Of a stretch of DNA of 7,340 bases, positions 1 to 6,006 are shown in pieces. The translations under genes were made by a program, and so were the position numbers. Under the pieces are notes generated by a model. That model searched no databases, was not told where the DNA came from, and worked only from the letters and a program-made list of their open reading frames with translations. The DNA comes from Clostridiaceae bacterium (GTDB lineage: Bacteria; Bacillota; Clostridia; Saccharofermentanales; DTU023): assembly GCA_012511185.1 (NCBI GenBank), contig JAAZGN010000025.1, forward strand, positions 1-7,340. Reading direction: 5' to 3'. Each line of letters opens with the position of its first letter. Within the stretch, counting starts at the first letter, position 1.

Positions 1-289
1 CGTCGACACCGAGCTCGAAGCCCAGGACCTTGTCGTATTCCTCCCCCCTGGCTGAAAGCATAAGGACGGGAGTATCCGAGGTCTCACGAATCTTTTTTAC
101 CGCGGAAAAGCCATCCAGCTCCGGCATCATGATATCCATAATAATGATGTCAAAGCGCTCTTTCCTGCAAAGGTCAACCGCCTCCATGCCATCCTCAGCT
201 TCCCACACCTCATGGCCTTCAAAAACCGCGTAGCGCTTCAAAACCGCCCGCAGGCCGCTCTCGTCATCGCATATGAGTAACCGTGCCAT
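1..289 (-). CDS. OmpR-type response regulator, N-terminal receiver domain (partial, runs off the window)
   Basis: The 96 visible residues are a CheY-like receiver domain. The acidic pocket is D8-D9, the phosphoacceptor is D52 within DIIIMDIMMPELDG, and the switch Ser is S79 in PVLMLSARGEE. The end of the domain, with its conserved Lys, and any DNA-binding domain lie beyond position 1. The spacing and the 'VLGFELGVD' continuation are typical of the OmpR/PhoB family, so a winged-helix output domain is expected but not seen. The ATG at 289 is preceded by a weak GGTGGTGA ribosome site. The gene lies 49 bases after the CotH gene on the same strand and is probably the fourth gene of that operon. 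A sensor kinase may follow outside the window. Its likely role is phosphorylation-dependent transcription control, perhaps of this operon itself (inference). Receiver identity is very sure; the subfamily is less so. Confidence 0.93.
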   Translation of the reverse strand, partial: MARLLICDDESGLRAVLKRYAVFEGHEVWEAEDGMEAVDLCRKERFDIIIMDIMMPELDGFSAVKKIRETSDTPVLMLSARGEEYDKVLGFELGVD

Positions 290-338
290 CGTGTCACCAC
301 CCTAATCCGGATTGTCTTCCCTTCTCATTATATCGCCA

Positions 339-2009
339 TCAGGGCCGTCTCCCCTCCCCTTGTGATGATCTCACCGGCTGTCCGCCGCCGTTCATGAAAC
401 TGCCAAGGATCGTCAAATCGATTCCCTGTCCGCTGATCAGGGCGTCCGGGTTGGCGCTTTGCCCCTCAGTCGTAGAGGGGATGCTGCCCGCAAGCTGTCC
501 CTCGATGCTGGCCGCCCGCAAAAGCCCCAGCTCTTTCAGGACAGGCAGGGACGCTTCATACTGGGAATAAGTGATGAAGGCACTTGAGTCCTGCTTGACA
601 TAGCCGCCGATTTTCTGGTTAAGCTGATCAATGCTTGCCTCGAATTGGCCACTATTGAAGTAGCCTTCCACGATTTCGTTCAGGTATTCATGGTAGCTTT
701 CCTGGTATTCCTCAACTTCAAGCAGCTGATTGATCAGGGGCCGGCTTTCCATGGTGACCCCGCTGACGGGGGTGGAGATGGGAAAATTAATGACGCTCTG
801 GGCAGAATTGCTTTGGAACCCGCCAAAGGACAAGCCGTAGTCCCAGGGCAGGATGGAAATCTTGCCATCTTTCTCATAAAGATAATAGTTTTGAGCCATG
901 GAGGAGGAATAGCTGTCAAGGTTGACCAGGACGGTGTGGGCGGCCAGGTAACGAAGAATCCCGTCCACGTCGAAATAGGTTTCCAGATCCGTTCCTTCAT
1001 TAAGATTCTTCAGGGCGGTGATCACCCGGCGCTTGTCCTGGTCGGAATTCTTTTTGAACTCGGCATTGTCAAAGATGCTGCTGTAGCTTTCGATTTTGTC
1101 ATCGGTATAGACCAGGTCGCCGCCCCCGCGGCTGGCCGTCATCCCCATCTGGTCTCCGGAGTGGTTTTGGCCGGGCCGCTCCTGCATCTGCCCCTGCCCA
1201 CCGGGCCGGAACCCTTCATATTGACCCCGGGACGGCTGATTCCCCTGGCCGGGCATGCTGGGTCTGTTTTCATCTCCCTGACCCGGTTGAAAATCCTCCG
1301 CACCGGCCCACTCTTCCGGCAGATCCGGGGGAAGATCAGGTAAGGCCTGATCCTGATCCATCTTTTGATCCATGAAGTCTTCGCGGTGGCCCATTTGAAT
1401 TTTCACGTTATAGAGTTGGCCGCCGGAAGTCGAATAGACTCTGTCCAGGAAGGATTTTTCATAGCGTTCCAAGACCATAAAAAACCCGTAGTCCTCACCA
1501 TTGACGGTGACCTTGGCGTAATTTCGCAAAGGGGATGGAACCCCAATATAATCCATGATCTCGTAGGCCAGATAATCCTTCATGTAGGTCGTGTCACCCA
1601 GCATGTTGTTGATGCAAAAGCTGTCCAGGCCGTAATAAGTCCGGCCTTTTTGATATTTATTGAATTTGAAGTGCAGGCTGTAGCGATTACTGTCCTGCAT
1701 CTGTTCGACCTGGGTCAGACTGGAGTTGCCCTTGGTCCGCATGCCAACCGCCTCATAAGTTTCCCCATTGATGGTCAGGTCGGCTGGGATGTAAGTTTTG
1801 GCTGAAGGGTCGTCCAGGAGACTTTGCCAATCCGCTTCATCGACTTGAATGTCAAGGATGACGACCTCTTCCCCAAAGAGCTTGGATTCGTATGCCATGA
1901 CCTTGCTTGTTGCCCCAAGCCCTGCAAGGAGGACAAGCATGGCGGAAAGAACAAGGGCCAGGACCATCAGGATGGCGACCACCTTGTTGAGATACCTGCT
2001 TTCAATCAT
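339..2009 (-). CDS. CotH kinase family protein, membrane-anchored
   Basis: This 556-residue protein belongs to the CotH family, atypical protein kinases known from Bacillus spore coats, where CotH phosphorylates coat proteins. A hydrophobic segment at residues 10-31 after a short positive N-terminus is a signal anchor or uncleaved signal peptide, so the rest should face outside. Family motifs are visible: GMRTKGNSS at 89-97, SLHFKFNKY at 111-119, a Gly/Asp-rich block and 'MKDYLAYEIMDYIGVPSP' near 143-160, 'VNGEDYGFFMVLERYEK' near 169-185, N363/D365 in the probable catalytic stretch, and D390 in ILPWDYGLSFGG, the probable metal-binding Asp. A Gly/Gln/Pro-rich linker (about residues 240-297) interrupts the kinase domain, and the C-terminal tail is again Gly/Gln/Arg-rich. 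The start at 2009 has GGGAGG six bases upstream. The gene is 23 bases after DUF4956. Its substrate is unknown, and a spore role is only one possibility, since the neighbours point to envelope phosphate chemistry. Confidence 0.92.
   Translation of the reverse strand: MIESRYLNKVVAILMVLALVLSAMLVLLAGLGATSKVMAYESKLFGEEVVILDIQVDEADWQSLLDDPSAKTYIPADLTINGETYEAVGMRTKGNSSLTQVEQMQDSNRYSLHFKFNKYQKGRTYYGLDSFCINNMLGDTTYMKDYLAYEIMDYIGVPSPLRNYAKVTVNGEDYGFFMVLERYEKSFLDRVYSTSGGQLYNVKIQMGHREDFMDQKMDQDQALPDLPPDLPEEWAGAEDFQPGQGDENRPSMPGQGNQPSRGQYEGFRPGGQGQMQERPGQNHSGDQMGMTASRGGGDLVYTDDKIESYSSIFDNAEFKKNSDQDKRRVITALKNLNEGTDLETYFDVDGILRYLAAHTVLVNLDSYSSSMAQNYYLYEKDGKISILPWDYGLSFGGFQSNSAQSVINFPISTPVSGVTMESRPLINQLLEVEEYQESYHEYLNEIVEGYFNSGQFEASIDQLNQKIGGYVKQDSSAFITYSQYEASLPVLKELGLLRAASIEGQLAGSIPSTTEGQSANPDALISGQGIDLTILGSFMNGGGQPVRSSQGEGRRP
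1119..1292 (-). other. Low-complexity Gly/Gln/Pro/Arg-rich segment inside the CotH kinase gene
   Basis: This stretch encodes about residues 240-297 of the CotH protein. It is dominated by Gly, Gln, Pro, Arg, Met, Ser and Asn in short irregular units such as MPGQGNQPSRGQ and RPGGQGQMQERPGQ. It lies between the conserved N-lobe motifs and the catalytic Asn/Asp region. It is in frame, has no stop, and is most simply read as a disordered surface loop. No exact nucleotide repeat unit was found. Confidence 0.75.
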
Positions 2010-2032
2010 GTCCGGCCTCCCCCGTACCCTGG

Positions 2033-2701
2033 CTACATGTAGTAGTCGCCGTTGTAGCTGACCAGGACCGCATGGCTGACTCCCGGGATCGAAAGCAGCT
2101 GATTGACAAAATCAACCGAGGCATCCTTCAAACGGACCTCAACCGTCAGTTCGATCCCCTGTTTGGAGACTGTCTTTGACTTAACCGAGTGTTTGAGGGT
2201 CGTCTGCTCAATCAATGCCAGGGCACTGCCTTCGGCGCCCTCCCCTGCCAGGGTGAGGACCACCATATAAGGGGTATTGGTAGTCTTGCGGTTGACGAAG
2301 ACAAAGAGGATGGCCCCGATGATCAGGGAGCCCAGGACCACCAGGGGGATGATGCCTACCCCGACTATGATGCCAGCCGTGATGGACCAAAAAAGGTAGA
2401 CCAGGTCCAGGGGCTCCTTGACCACTGTCCGGAAGCGGACTATCGACAATGCCCCCACCATGCCCAAAGAGGCAATAAGATTGGAGGACACTGCCAGGAT
2501 GACCAGGGTGGTGATCAGGTTCATACCGATCAGCGAAATACCGAAGGCCGACGAATACATCACCCCCGTGTAGGTCTTCTTATAGACAATGAAGATAAAA
2601 AGACCGATGGCCAGGGAGATGAGCAAGGCCACCAGGATATCCGGGATGGAAAAGGTGGCTGCCTTGTCCAGGTAGGTAAATTGCATGAGTTGTTCCAACA
2701 T
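2033..2701 (-). CDS. DUF4956 family membrane protein
   Basis: This 222-residue protein matches DUF4956, a family commonly encoded beside VTC-domain proteins. Hydrophobic segments lie at about residues 20-40, 50-76 and 98-136, the last possibly two helices. Between them is the family signature GALSIVRFRTVVKEPLDLVY at 83-102. The remaining roughly 85 residues are soluble and end in 'IPGVSHAVLVSYNGDYYM', which resembles an ACT-like regulatory fold (inference). The frame stays open upstream to 2827 inside the VTC gene, but the ATG at 2701 has AAGGAAAG five bases before it and lies 16 bases after the VTC stop, so it is the preferred start. The biochemical function is not known. Context suggests a membrane partner or channel for the soluble VTC polymerase. 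Confidence 0.9.
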   Translation of the reverse strand: MLEQLMQFTYLDKAATFSIPDILVALLISLAIGLFIFIVYKKTYTGVMYSSAFGISLIGMNLITTLVILAVSSNLIASLGMVGALSIVRFRTVVKEPLDLVYLFWSITAGIIVGVGIIPLVVLGSLIIGAILFVFVNRKTTNTPYMVVLTLAGEGAEGSALALIEQTTLKHSVKSKTVSKQGIELTVEVRLKDASVDFVNQLLSIPGVSHAVLVSYNGDYYM

Positions 2702-2706
2702 TTTTT

Positions 2707-2716
2707 CTTTCCTTTT
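2707..2716 (-). promoter_or_regulatory. Ribosome binding site deciding the DUF4956 start
   Basis: On the minus strand AAAAGGAAAG lies five bases before the ATG at 2701. It partly overlaps the VTC stop region (TAA at 2718-2720), so the two genes are probably translated from one mRNA. It favours the internal ATG over starts further upstream that would lie inside the VTC gene. Confidence 0.65.
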
Positions 2717-2717
2717 C

Positions 2718-3392
2718 TTAAACCAGTCTGGAGACCAGGTATTTTGAAAATTCGCTTTCATGCCGCCTGCCAATCTGCAGGGCCTGGCGGATGAACTCAG
2801 GGAGAAAACCATCGTATTTGATCTCAAGGATGGTGGCCCGGGCGGCCGGGATGGTCACAAGCTTCGGGTCAAAGAGACCCTGTACCTGCTGGGAGGCCCT
2901 GACATCCCGGTCGAAGGTGATCCGGACATTGCCCGCGGGAAAAGTGTAGGCTTCCCGGAAGTAATCAACGATCACCCGGGGACGCAGGTTCTGTTCCTTC
3001 ATCTTGAGGTAGACTTCCATAAAAAGAGGCCTGGATGCGTCATTGAGGAAAAAATAATCCCCGTCCAAAAGAGCCTGGCATTCCTCCTGGCTGATCACTT
3101 CCTGGGTCTTGTAGCACAGGCGGTTGCACTTGGCCTTTTTTTCCAGGCGGATCAGGGAGGGATCGTCTTTGTAGTAGCGGATACGAAACTTCTCACGCTG
3201 GCTTTGGCCTGACAGCTTCTCGGTCACGGCCTTGTCCGCGTAATTGTCAAAATACAGGCTCCGGATCTTGTAACCGCCCGCTTGAGTCGAATGTTGATCC
3301 AGCCTTGTGACTTGCCTGAGCCGGGCACTCAATTCCTGGTAGTCCAGGTTATTGATGACCAATTTATGTTCGTGACGTCCCATTCCCTGCAT
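2718..3392 (-). CDS. VTC-domain polyphosphate polymerase-like protein
   Basis: This 224-residue protein is a stand-alone VTC catalytic domain of the triphosphate-tunnel (CYTH-like) type. In yeast Vtc4 this domain polymerises polyphosphate from ATP. Typical features are RHEHKLVI at 6-13, KIRSLYFDN at 42-50, the basic strand KFRIRYY at 68-74, RLEKKAK at 82-88, VRITFDRDV at 156-164, and LEIKYDGF at 189-196, whose Glu/Lys pair resembles the metal- and phosphate-binding pair of Vtc4. A late Lys lies in FSKYLV. The tunnel-type basic residues look intact, so activity is plausible. There is no SPX domain and no membrane segment, unlike the eukaryotic complex. The frame extends to a TTG at 3428, but the ATG at 3392 has GGAGG five bases upstream and is preferred. 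It is the first gene of the operon with DUF4956 and CotH. Polyphosphate as the real product is inferred, not shown. Confidence 0.92.
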   Translation of the reverse strand: MQGMGRHEHKLVINNLDYQELSARLRQVTRLDQHSTQAGGYKIRSLYFDNYADKAVTEKLSGQSQREKFRIRYYKDDPSLIRLEKKAKCNRLCYKTQEVISQEECQALLDGDYFFLNDASRPLFMEVYLKMKEQNLRPRVIVDYFREAYTFPAGNVRITFDRDVRASQQVQGLFDPKLVTIPAARATILEIKYDGFLPEFIRQALQIGRRHESEFSKYLVSRLV

Positions 3393-3397
3393 GGCAA

Positions 3398-3402
3398 CCT
3401 CC
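3398..3402 (-). promoter_or_regulatory. Ribosome binding site deciding the VTC-gene start
   Basis: GGAGG on the minus strand is five bases before the ATG at 3392. The alternatives, TTG at 3428, ATG at 3404 and ATG at 3383, lack a comparably placed site. The choice removes 12 poorly conserved residues from the longest reading frame. Confidence 0.75.
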
Positions 3403-3428
3403 ATCCAGGCTGATGGTATAGCAGTCAA

Positions 3429-3663
3429 CTGAAGGGCCTTTGTCGGTTATCTGAAGATTGGCTGAATTTTTGGAACTTGTCCGCCATGGCGACAGGTGCT
3501 GCAGTGCTCTTGAGTCATATTTTCGAATCCCATTGAGTCATATTTGGTATTTCCATTGAGCCATATTCCCCTAAATCAAACGATAGCCAGCAAACCGATT
3601 TCGTTTGCTATTGACAAGAGATGACGAGCAGATGCTTGCCAGACCTTTTTTTCAACCTGAACA
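3429..3663. other. Intergenic region between the VTC operon and the toxin-antitoxin cassette
   Basis: Apart from the 23-bp repeats at 3510-3578, this region holds a 10-base palindrome CGCCATGGCG at 3482-3491. It has no convincing gene. The promoter of the minus-strand VTC operon should lie between about 3400 and 3580, but no good -35/-10 pair could be picked by eye. Confidence 0.5.
3510..3578. repeat. Three tandem 23-bp direct repeats (TTGAGTCATATT core)
   Basis: Three copies start at 3510, 3533 and 3556, exactly 23 bases apart. The first twelve bases are TTGAGTCATATT in copies 1 and 2 and TTGAGCCATATT in copy 3. The remaining eleven bases vary, but all end in CA. The TGAGTCA core is itself nearly palindromic. 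Such conserved cores at fixed spacing suggest protein-binding sites. Two readings are open. One is the multi-repeat end of an IS21-type insertion sequence, which would make it a relic, as no transposase gene is present. The other is operator sites upstream of the VTC operon, whose start codon is about 120 bases away. Confidence 0.8.
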
Positions 3664-3671
3664 ATGGATTC

Positions 3672-3684
3672 ATGTTTCAAACAT
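3672..3684. promoter_or_regulatory. Perfect inverted repeat, candidate operator of the toxin-antitoxin operon
   Basis: ATGTTT-C-AAACAT is a perfect 6-1-6 palindrome that ends directly against the TTGATA -35 box at 3685. Antitoxins of the XRE/HigA type usually bind palindromes at their own promoter, so this is a natural autoregulation site. The sequence match is seen; binding is inferred. Confidence 0.6.
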
Positions 3685-3713
3685 TTGATAATATTGGATT
3701 TATCCTATATAAT
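3685..3713 (+). promoter_or_regulatory. Housekeeping-sigma promoter of the toxin-antitoxin operon
   Basis: A TTGATA -35 box (3685-3690) is followed after exactly 17 bases by a perfect TATAAT -10 box (3708-3713). Transcription would start near 3720, about 16 bases before the toxin ATG at 3736. Because in-frame ATGs at 3664, 3712 and 3715 lie at or before the predicted transcription start, this promoter argues for the 3736 start. Confidence 0.75.
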
Positions 3714-3735
3714 GATGGCGATTATCGGACCTGAC

Positions 3736-4095
3736 ATGAATCGTTTTTCTGTGGAATATTTCGAGAAAAATGATGGGAGTCTGCCAGTCGAAATATTTAT
3801 TCTTCGCCAAAGAATCAAAATGAGAGCCAGGATTTTCCGTACACTGGAACTATTGGAGATCAAGGGGAATGAGCTAAGGGAGCCTTTTTCCAAATCACTG
3901 GGAGATGGATTTTTTGAGTTAAGAGTCAGCCAAGGGAAGGATACCTGCAGAATCCTCTATTTTTACGCAACTGATAAGAGAGTGATACTTACAACTGCCT
4001 TTACAAAGAAGACAAAAAGGATACCCTTTTCAGTGATCGTCCAAGCTAAGCAATACCGGGCCGAGTATGAAAAGAGGATAAGAAACAATGTCTAA
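3736..4095 (+). CDS. Type II toxin, RelE/HigB-like (phage Gp49-like family)
   Basis: This 119-residue small basic protein is of the RelE/ParE superfamily, Gp49-like branch, whose members are typically ribosome-dependent mRNA interferases. Family features in order are VEYFEKNDGSLPVEIFI at 6-22, a helix rich in Arg/Lys, LREPFSKSLGDGFFELRV at 47-64, CRILYFY at 71-77, and ILTTAFTKKTKRIP at 84-97. The length is normal for the group. The frame is open back to 3664, but the 3736 ATG fits family N-termini and follows the predicted transcription start. Its ribosome site is poor. The stop overlaps the antitoxin start by eight bases, a typical toxin-first (HigBA-like) order. The gene is more AT-rich than the surrounding minus-strand genes, consistent with horizontal acquisition. 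Nothing suggests it is broken. The exact molecular target is inferred from the family. Confidence 0.92.
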   Translation: MNRFSVEYFEKNDGSLPVEIFILRQRIKMRARIFRTLELLEIKGNELREPFSKSLGDGFFELRVSQGKDTCRILYFYATDKRVILTTAFTKKTKRIPFSVIVQAKQYRAEYEKRIRNNV

Positions 4096-4375
4096 ACACT
4101 TTCGAGCGAGCCTCGGGCAAGAATTGAAAAACCCGCAATTCAGGGAGGAATGGGAAAGACTGGAACCTGAGTTCCAAATTATCAAGGTTTTGCTGGAAGG
4201 ACGAAACGAAAAGAAAATTACTCAAAAAGAGCTTTCCCTGAAAACGGGTATTGCTCAGGGTGATATCAGCAAGCTGGAGCAGGGCCGGGCAAATCCATCC
4301 ATACGTACCCTTCAGCGATTGGCAAAAGGGCTGGGCAAGGAGCTTCGGATTTCTTTCGTTGACCCCAAGCCTTAG
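4088..4375 (+). CDS. Antitoxin, XRE/HigA-like helix-turn-helix protein
   Basis: This 95-residue protein has a helix-turn-helix of the Cro/C1 (XRE) type at about residues 44-86: ITQKELSLKTGIAQGDISKLE, then GRANPSIRTLQRLAKGLGKEL. The N-terminal half, 'LKNPQFREEWERLEPEFQIIK', is typical of antitoxins paired with Gp49-like toxins. It should neutralise the toxin of the preceding gene by direct binding and repress the shared promoter, probably through the inverted repeat at 3672-3684 (inference). The ATG at 4088 lies inside the end of the toxin gene, overlapping by eight bases, and an AGAGGA ribosome site lies about nine bases upstream, so translation is likely coupled. The C-terminus 'RISFVDPK' is family-like. 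Confidence 0.93.
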   Translation: MSKHFRASLGQELKNPQFREEWERLEPEFQIIKVLLEGRNEKKITQKELSLKTGIAQGDISKLEQGRANPSIRTLQRLAKGLGKELRISFVDPKP

Positions 4376-4429
4376 ACCAACCCTCAATTACATCCTGTCG
4401 ACTGAACATCATAACCGTTAGGAAAGTGC

Positions 4430-5368
4430 TTATGGCAAATCAGAAAGAATAATCAAGGAACCCATGAGATCAAGGAGCTCCTTATCCGTCTGCCCGTAAC
4501 GCTCAAGGCTTTTTTCCTGATCCACCGGCCCCTCCGGTACCACTAAATCCGTTTCCGCCTCGATGACAAGCGCAACCCCCTGTTCCACATAGACCAGCCT
4601 TCGCACATGAGGGATCTTGACATGGGCGGGAGCAGGTTCAGGGAAAGGATCCACAAGGATCTTTTCATTGGCCAGACGGGCATTTCTCATGGATTCAAGC
4701 TCCGCCTGGTCGAAGTAGTGGTCCGGGAAATAGAAGATGGAGAATTGTTTTTGGAAGGCCAGGGTAACCGGATCGAAATAGGTGTAAACCGTCTGGTAGG
4801 CAATCACAGTCCCGCTAACTTCGTCGACCAGGACCTCTTGATCCAAGGTGTAATCGCCAGCCGGAAGATCCGGTTCCTTGATGGTCATGCCCAAGGCTGA
4901 TCCAAGCTCTTCATTTGTGAAGCCTTGCGCGACCCATCGCAAACCCCTGTTGGTCATGCCCGGGTTCAGGCGGGCCAGGTCCATTAATCGATGATTAAAG
5001 AAAAAACCGAAGGGGACCTTTGATGAATCAGCAGATCTTGTGAGCCGGGATATATCAAGGTCATGGCAACGGGCTCTGCCTTGTTCGGTCATGCCGGGTT
5101 GACTCTGGTCAGGATCCGGGCTCTCCGACCTGCCAGGGATTCCCGGCTGACCATCATGGGTTGGCAGCTTACTCGGATTCAAGAGTAGGTAGACCCCAAA
5201 AAAGACTATAAGGACAGCCGCCGTGCCAACCGCCACCGGGACAAATTTGCCAGGTTTACTTATGACGGTTCGCTGGTGGATTGCGCCTCGGGATAAACCT
5301 TCCATAATCTTTTTGTGCAGCGCAGGATCAACCGACAAGCTGTCCATGTAATTGATGTATGTTTTCAT
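4430..5368 (-). CDS. Probable membrane anti-sigma factor of the adjacent ECF sigma
   Basis: This 312-residue protein has one clear membrane helix at residues 42-63 (KFVPVAVGTAAVLIVFFGVYLLL region). A cytoplasmic part of about 41 residues precedes it and an extracytoplasmic part of about 245 residues follows, after a Pro/Gly/Ser/Asp-rich linker. The topology and the ATGA overlap with the upstream ECF sigma gene (bases 5365-5368) indicate a cognate anti-sigma factor that holds the sigma at the membrane. The short cytoplasmic part lacks the His-x3-Cys-x2-Cys zinc motif of the ZAS class. The outer region includes 'LGMTIKEPDLPAGDYTLDQE' and 'VYTYFDPVTLAFQKQFSIFY', weakly reminiscent of the DUF4367-type sensor domains of Bacillota anti-sigmas. 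That assignment is tentative and the signal sensed is unknown. The role rests mainly on context; the gene itself is sure. Confidence 0.78.
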   Translation of the reverse strand: MKTYINYMDSLSVDPALHKKIMEGLSRGAIHQRTVISKPGKFVPVAVGTAAVLIVFFGVYLLLNPSKLPTHDGQPGIPGRSESPDPDQSQPGMTEQGRARCHDLDISRLTRSADSSKVPFGFFFNHRLMDLARLNPGMTNRGLRWVAQGFTNEELGSALGMTIKEPDLPAGDYTLDQEVLVDEVSGTVIAYQTVYTYFDPVTLAFQKQFSIFYFPDHYFDQAELESMRNARLANEKILVDPFPEPAPAHVKIPHVRRLVYVEQGVALVIEAETDLVVPEGPVDQEKSLERYGQTDKELLDLMGSLIILSDLP

Positions 5369-5847
5369 TCCTCTTCCTCCTGAAGATAGACCTTCAGTTT
5401 TTGCCGGGCGCGGGTCAGCTGGCTTCGAACCGTGGATTCTCTTTGTCCGGTCAGGCGGGAAATATCCCTGACGGAATTGCCCTCGTAATAGAAAAGATGC
5501 AGAACGGTCCGGTACCTAGCCGGCAATCGCATGATCTCTTCCAGCAATTCATCTTGTCTGGGCTCCGCAGCGGGGTAAGAATCAAGCAGGGGGATGATCC
5601 GCCTGCGCCAGGGAGATCTTAACAGGCTATAGCAGAGATTGACGGTTACGCGGATGAGCCAGGCTTTTTCATGCTCTTCCGATTGAAATCCCGGCGCCTT
5701 CTCGTAGGCGCGTATAAAGGCCTCTTGCACCAGATCTTCGGCATCGGACTTATTGCCTGTAATCGCGAGCGCTGTGCGGTAGAGTCTGTTCTCATGCCTT
5801 GTGACAAGCGCTTCAAAGTCCTCCGGCCGGGCGGACTGATAGGCCAT
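5365..5847 (-). CDS. ECF (sigma-70 family) RNA polymerase sigma factor
   Basis: This 160-residue protein has the two-domain plan of extracytoplasmic-function sigma factors. Region 2 spans about residues 11-83, with DAEDLVQEAFIRAY at 35-48 (core binding) and AWLIRVTVNLCYSLLRS at 62-78 (-10 recognition). Region 4 spans about 104-155: LPARYRTVLHLFYYEGNSVR, then a helix-turn-helix with STVRSQLTRARQKL. Length is normal. The reading frame is open to 5949, but the ATG at 5847 has GGAGGAGGTG six bases upstream, and the upstream residues overlap a terminator, so 5847 is taken. The stop overlaps the start of the membrane protein in the next frame (ATGA), giving translational coupling with the likely anti-sigma. 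The genes it controls cannot be read from this window. Confidence 0.95.
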   Translation of the reverse strand: MAYQSARPEDFEALVTRHENRLYRTALAITGNKSDAEDLVQEAFIRAYEKAPGFQSEEHEKAWLIRVTVNLCYSLLRSPWRRRIIPLLDSYPAAEPRQDELLEEIMRLPARYRTVLHLFYYEGNSVRDISRLTGQRESTVRSQLTRARQKLKVYLQEEEE

Positions 5848-5853
5848 CGATTT

Positions 5854-5863
5854 CACCTCCTCC
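5854..5863 (-). promoter_or_regulatory. Strong ribosome binding site deciding the ECF sigma start
   Basis: GGAGGAGGTG on the minus strand sits six bases before the ATG at 5847. No such site precedes the longer alternatives at 5865 or 5949. Confidence 0.8.
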
Positions 5864-5907
5864 ATCCTTAATACGCCGCAGGCAGGCAAAAGGCTGCAAG
5901 GCATACC

Positions 5908-5956
5908 AAAAGAAAAAGGCAAATGCCAGGACCCGGTCAGCCTTCTCACTTGCCTT
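5908..5956 (-). terminator. Rho-independent terminator of the pyrophosphatase unit
   Basis: On the minus strand AAGGCAAGTG (5956-5947) pairs with CATTTGCCTT (5925-5916), giving ten pairs including one G-U. The 21-base loop contains a possible inner GACC/GGTC hairpin. A TTTCTTTT tract follows. It lies about 50 bases after the stop of the gene at 6007-6795 and about 60 bases before the sigma gene, so it separates the two transcription units. Confidence 0.75.
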
Positions 5957-6006
5957 CATCCACAGAGGGATAACAGATGCCCGCAGAACAGTAGCCAGCC
6001 TCTCCC

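Noticed and set aside
327..332. A perfect TATAAT on the minus strand between the CotH and response-regulator genes
   Set aside because: No -35 hexamer lies at 16-18 bases and there is no extended -10 TG. The genes are close enough to share one transcript, so it is not called a promoter.
645..1343. A 232-codon open frame on the plus strand opposite the CotH gene
   Set aside because: It is antisense to a gene with clear CotH motifs, has no good ribosome site and reads as the mirror of a hydrophobic/Gly-rich frame.
2189..2794. A 201-codon plus-strand frame opposite DUF4956
   Set aside because: The product is a Gln/Asp/Gly-rich sequence without domain-like pattern, while the opposite strand encodes a recognisable membrane family.
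3393..3480. Promoter of the VTC operon, for example TTGACT at 3428 or GATAAC near 3447 on the minus strand
   Set aside because: None has a matching second hexamer at the right distance.
4376..4429. A terminator between the convergent antitoxin and anti-sigma genes
   Set aside because: No stem followed by a T-tract is visible on either strand; GTCGAC there is only a six-base palindrome.
5864..5907. Promoter of the ECF sigma gene, with TATTAA at 5868-5873 as a possible -10
   Set aside because: The nearest TTGCAG is 20 bases away, and no ECF-type AAC/CGT motif pair was seen. A promoter must exist nearby but cannot be placed.
5865..5949. Longer N-terminus for the ECF sigma
   Set aside because: It would run through the terminator hairpin, adds no sigma-like sequence, and a very strong ribosome site precedes the internal ATG at 5847.
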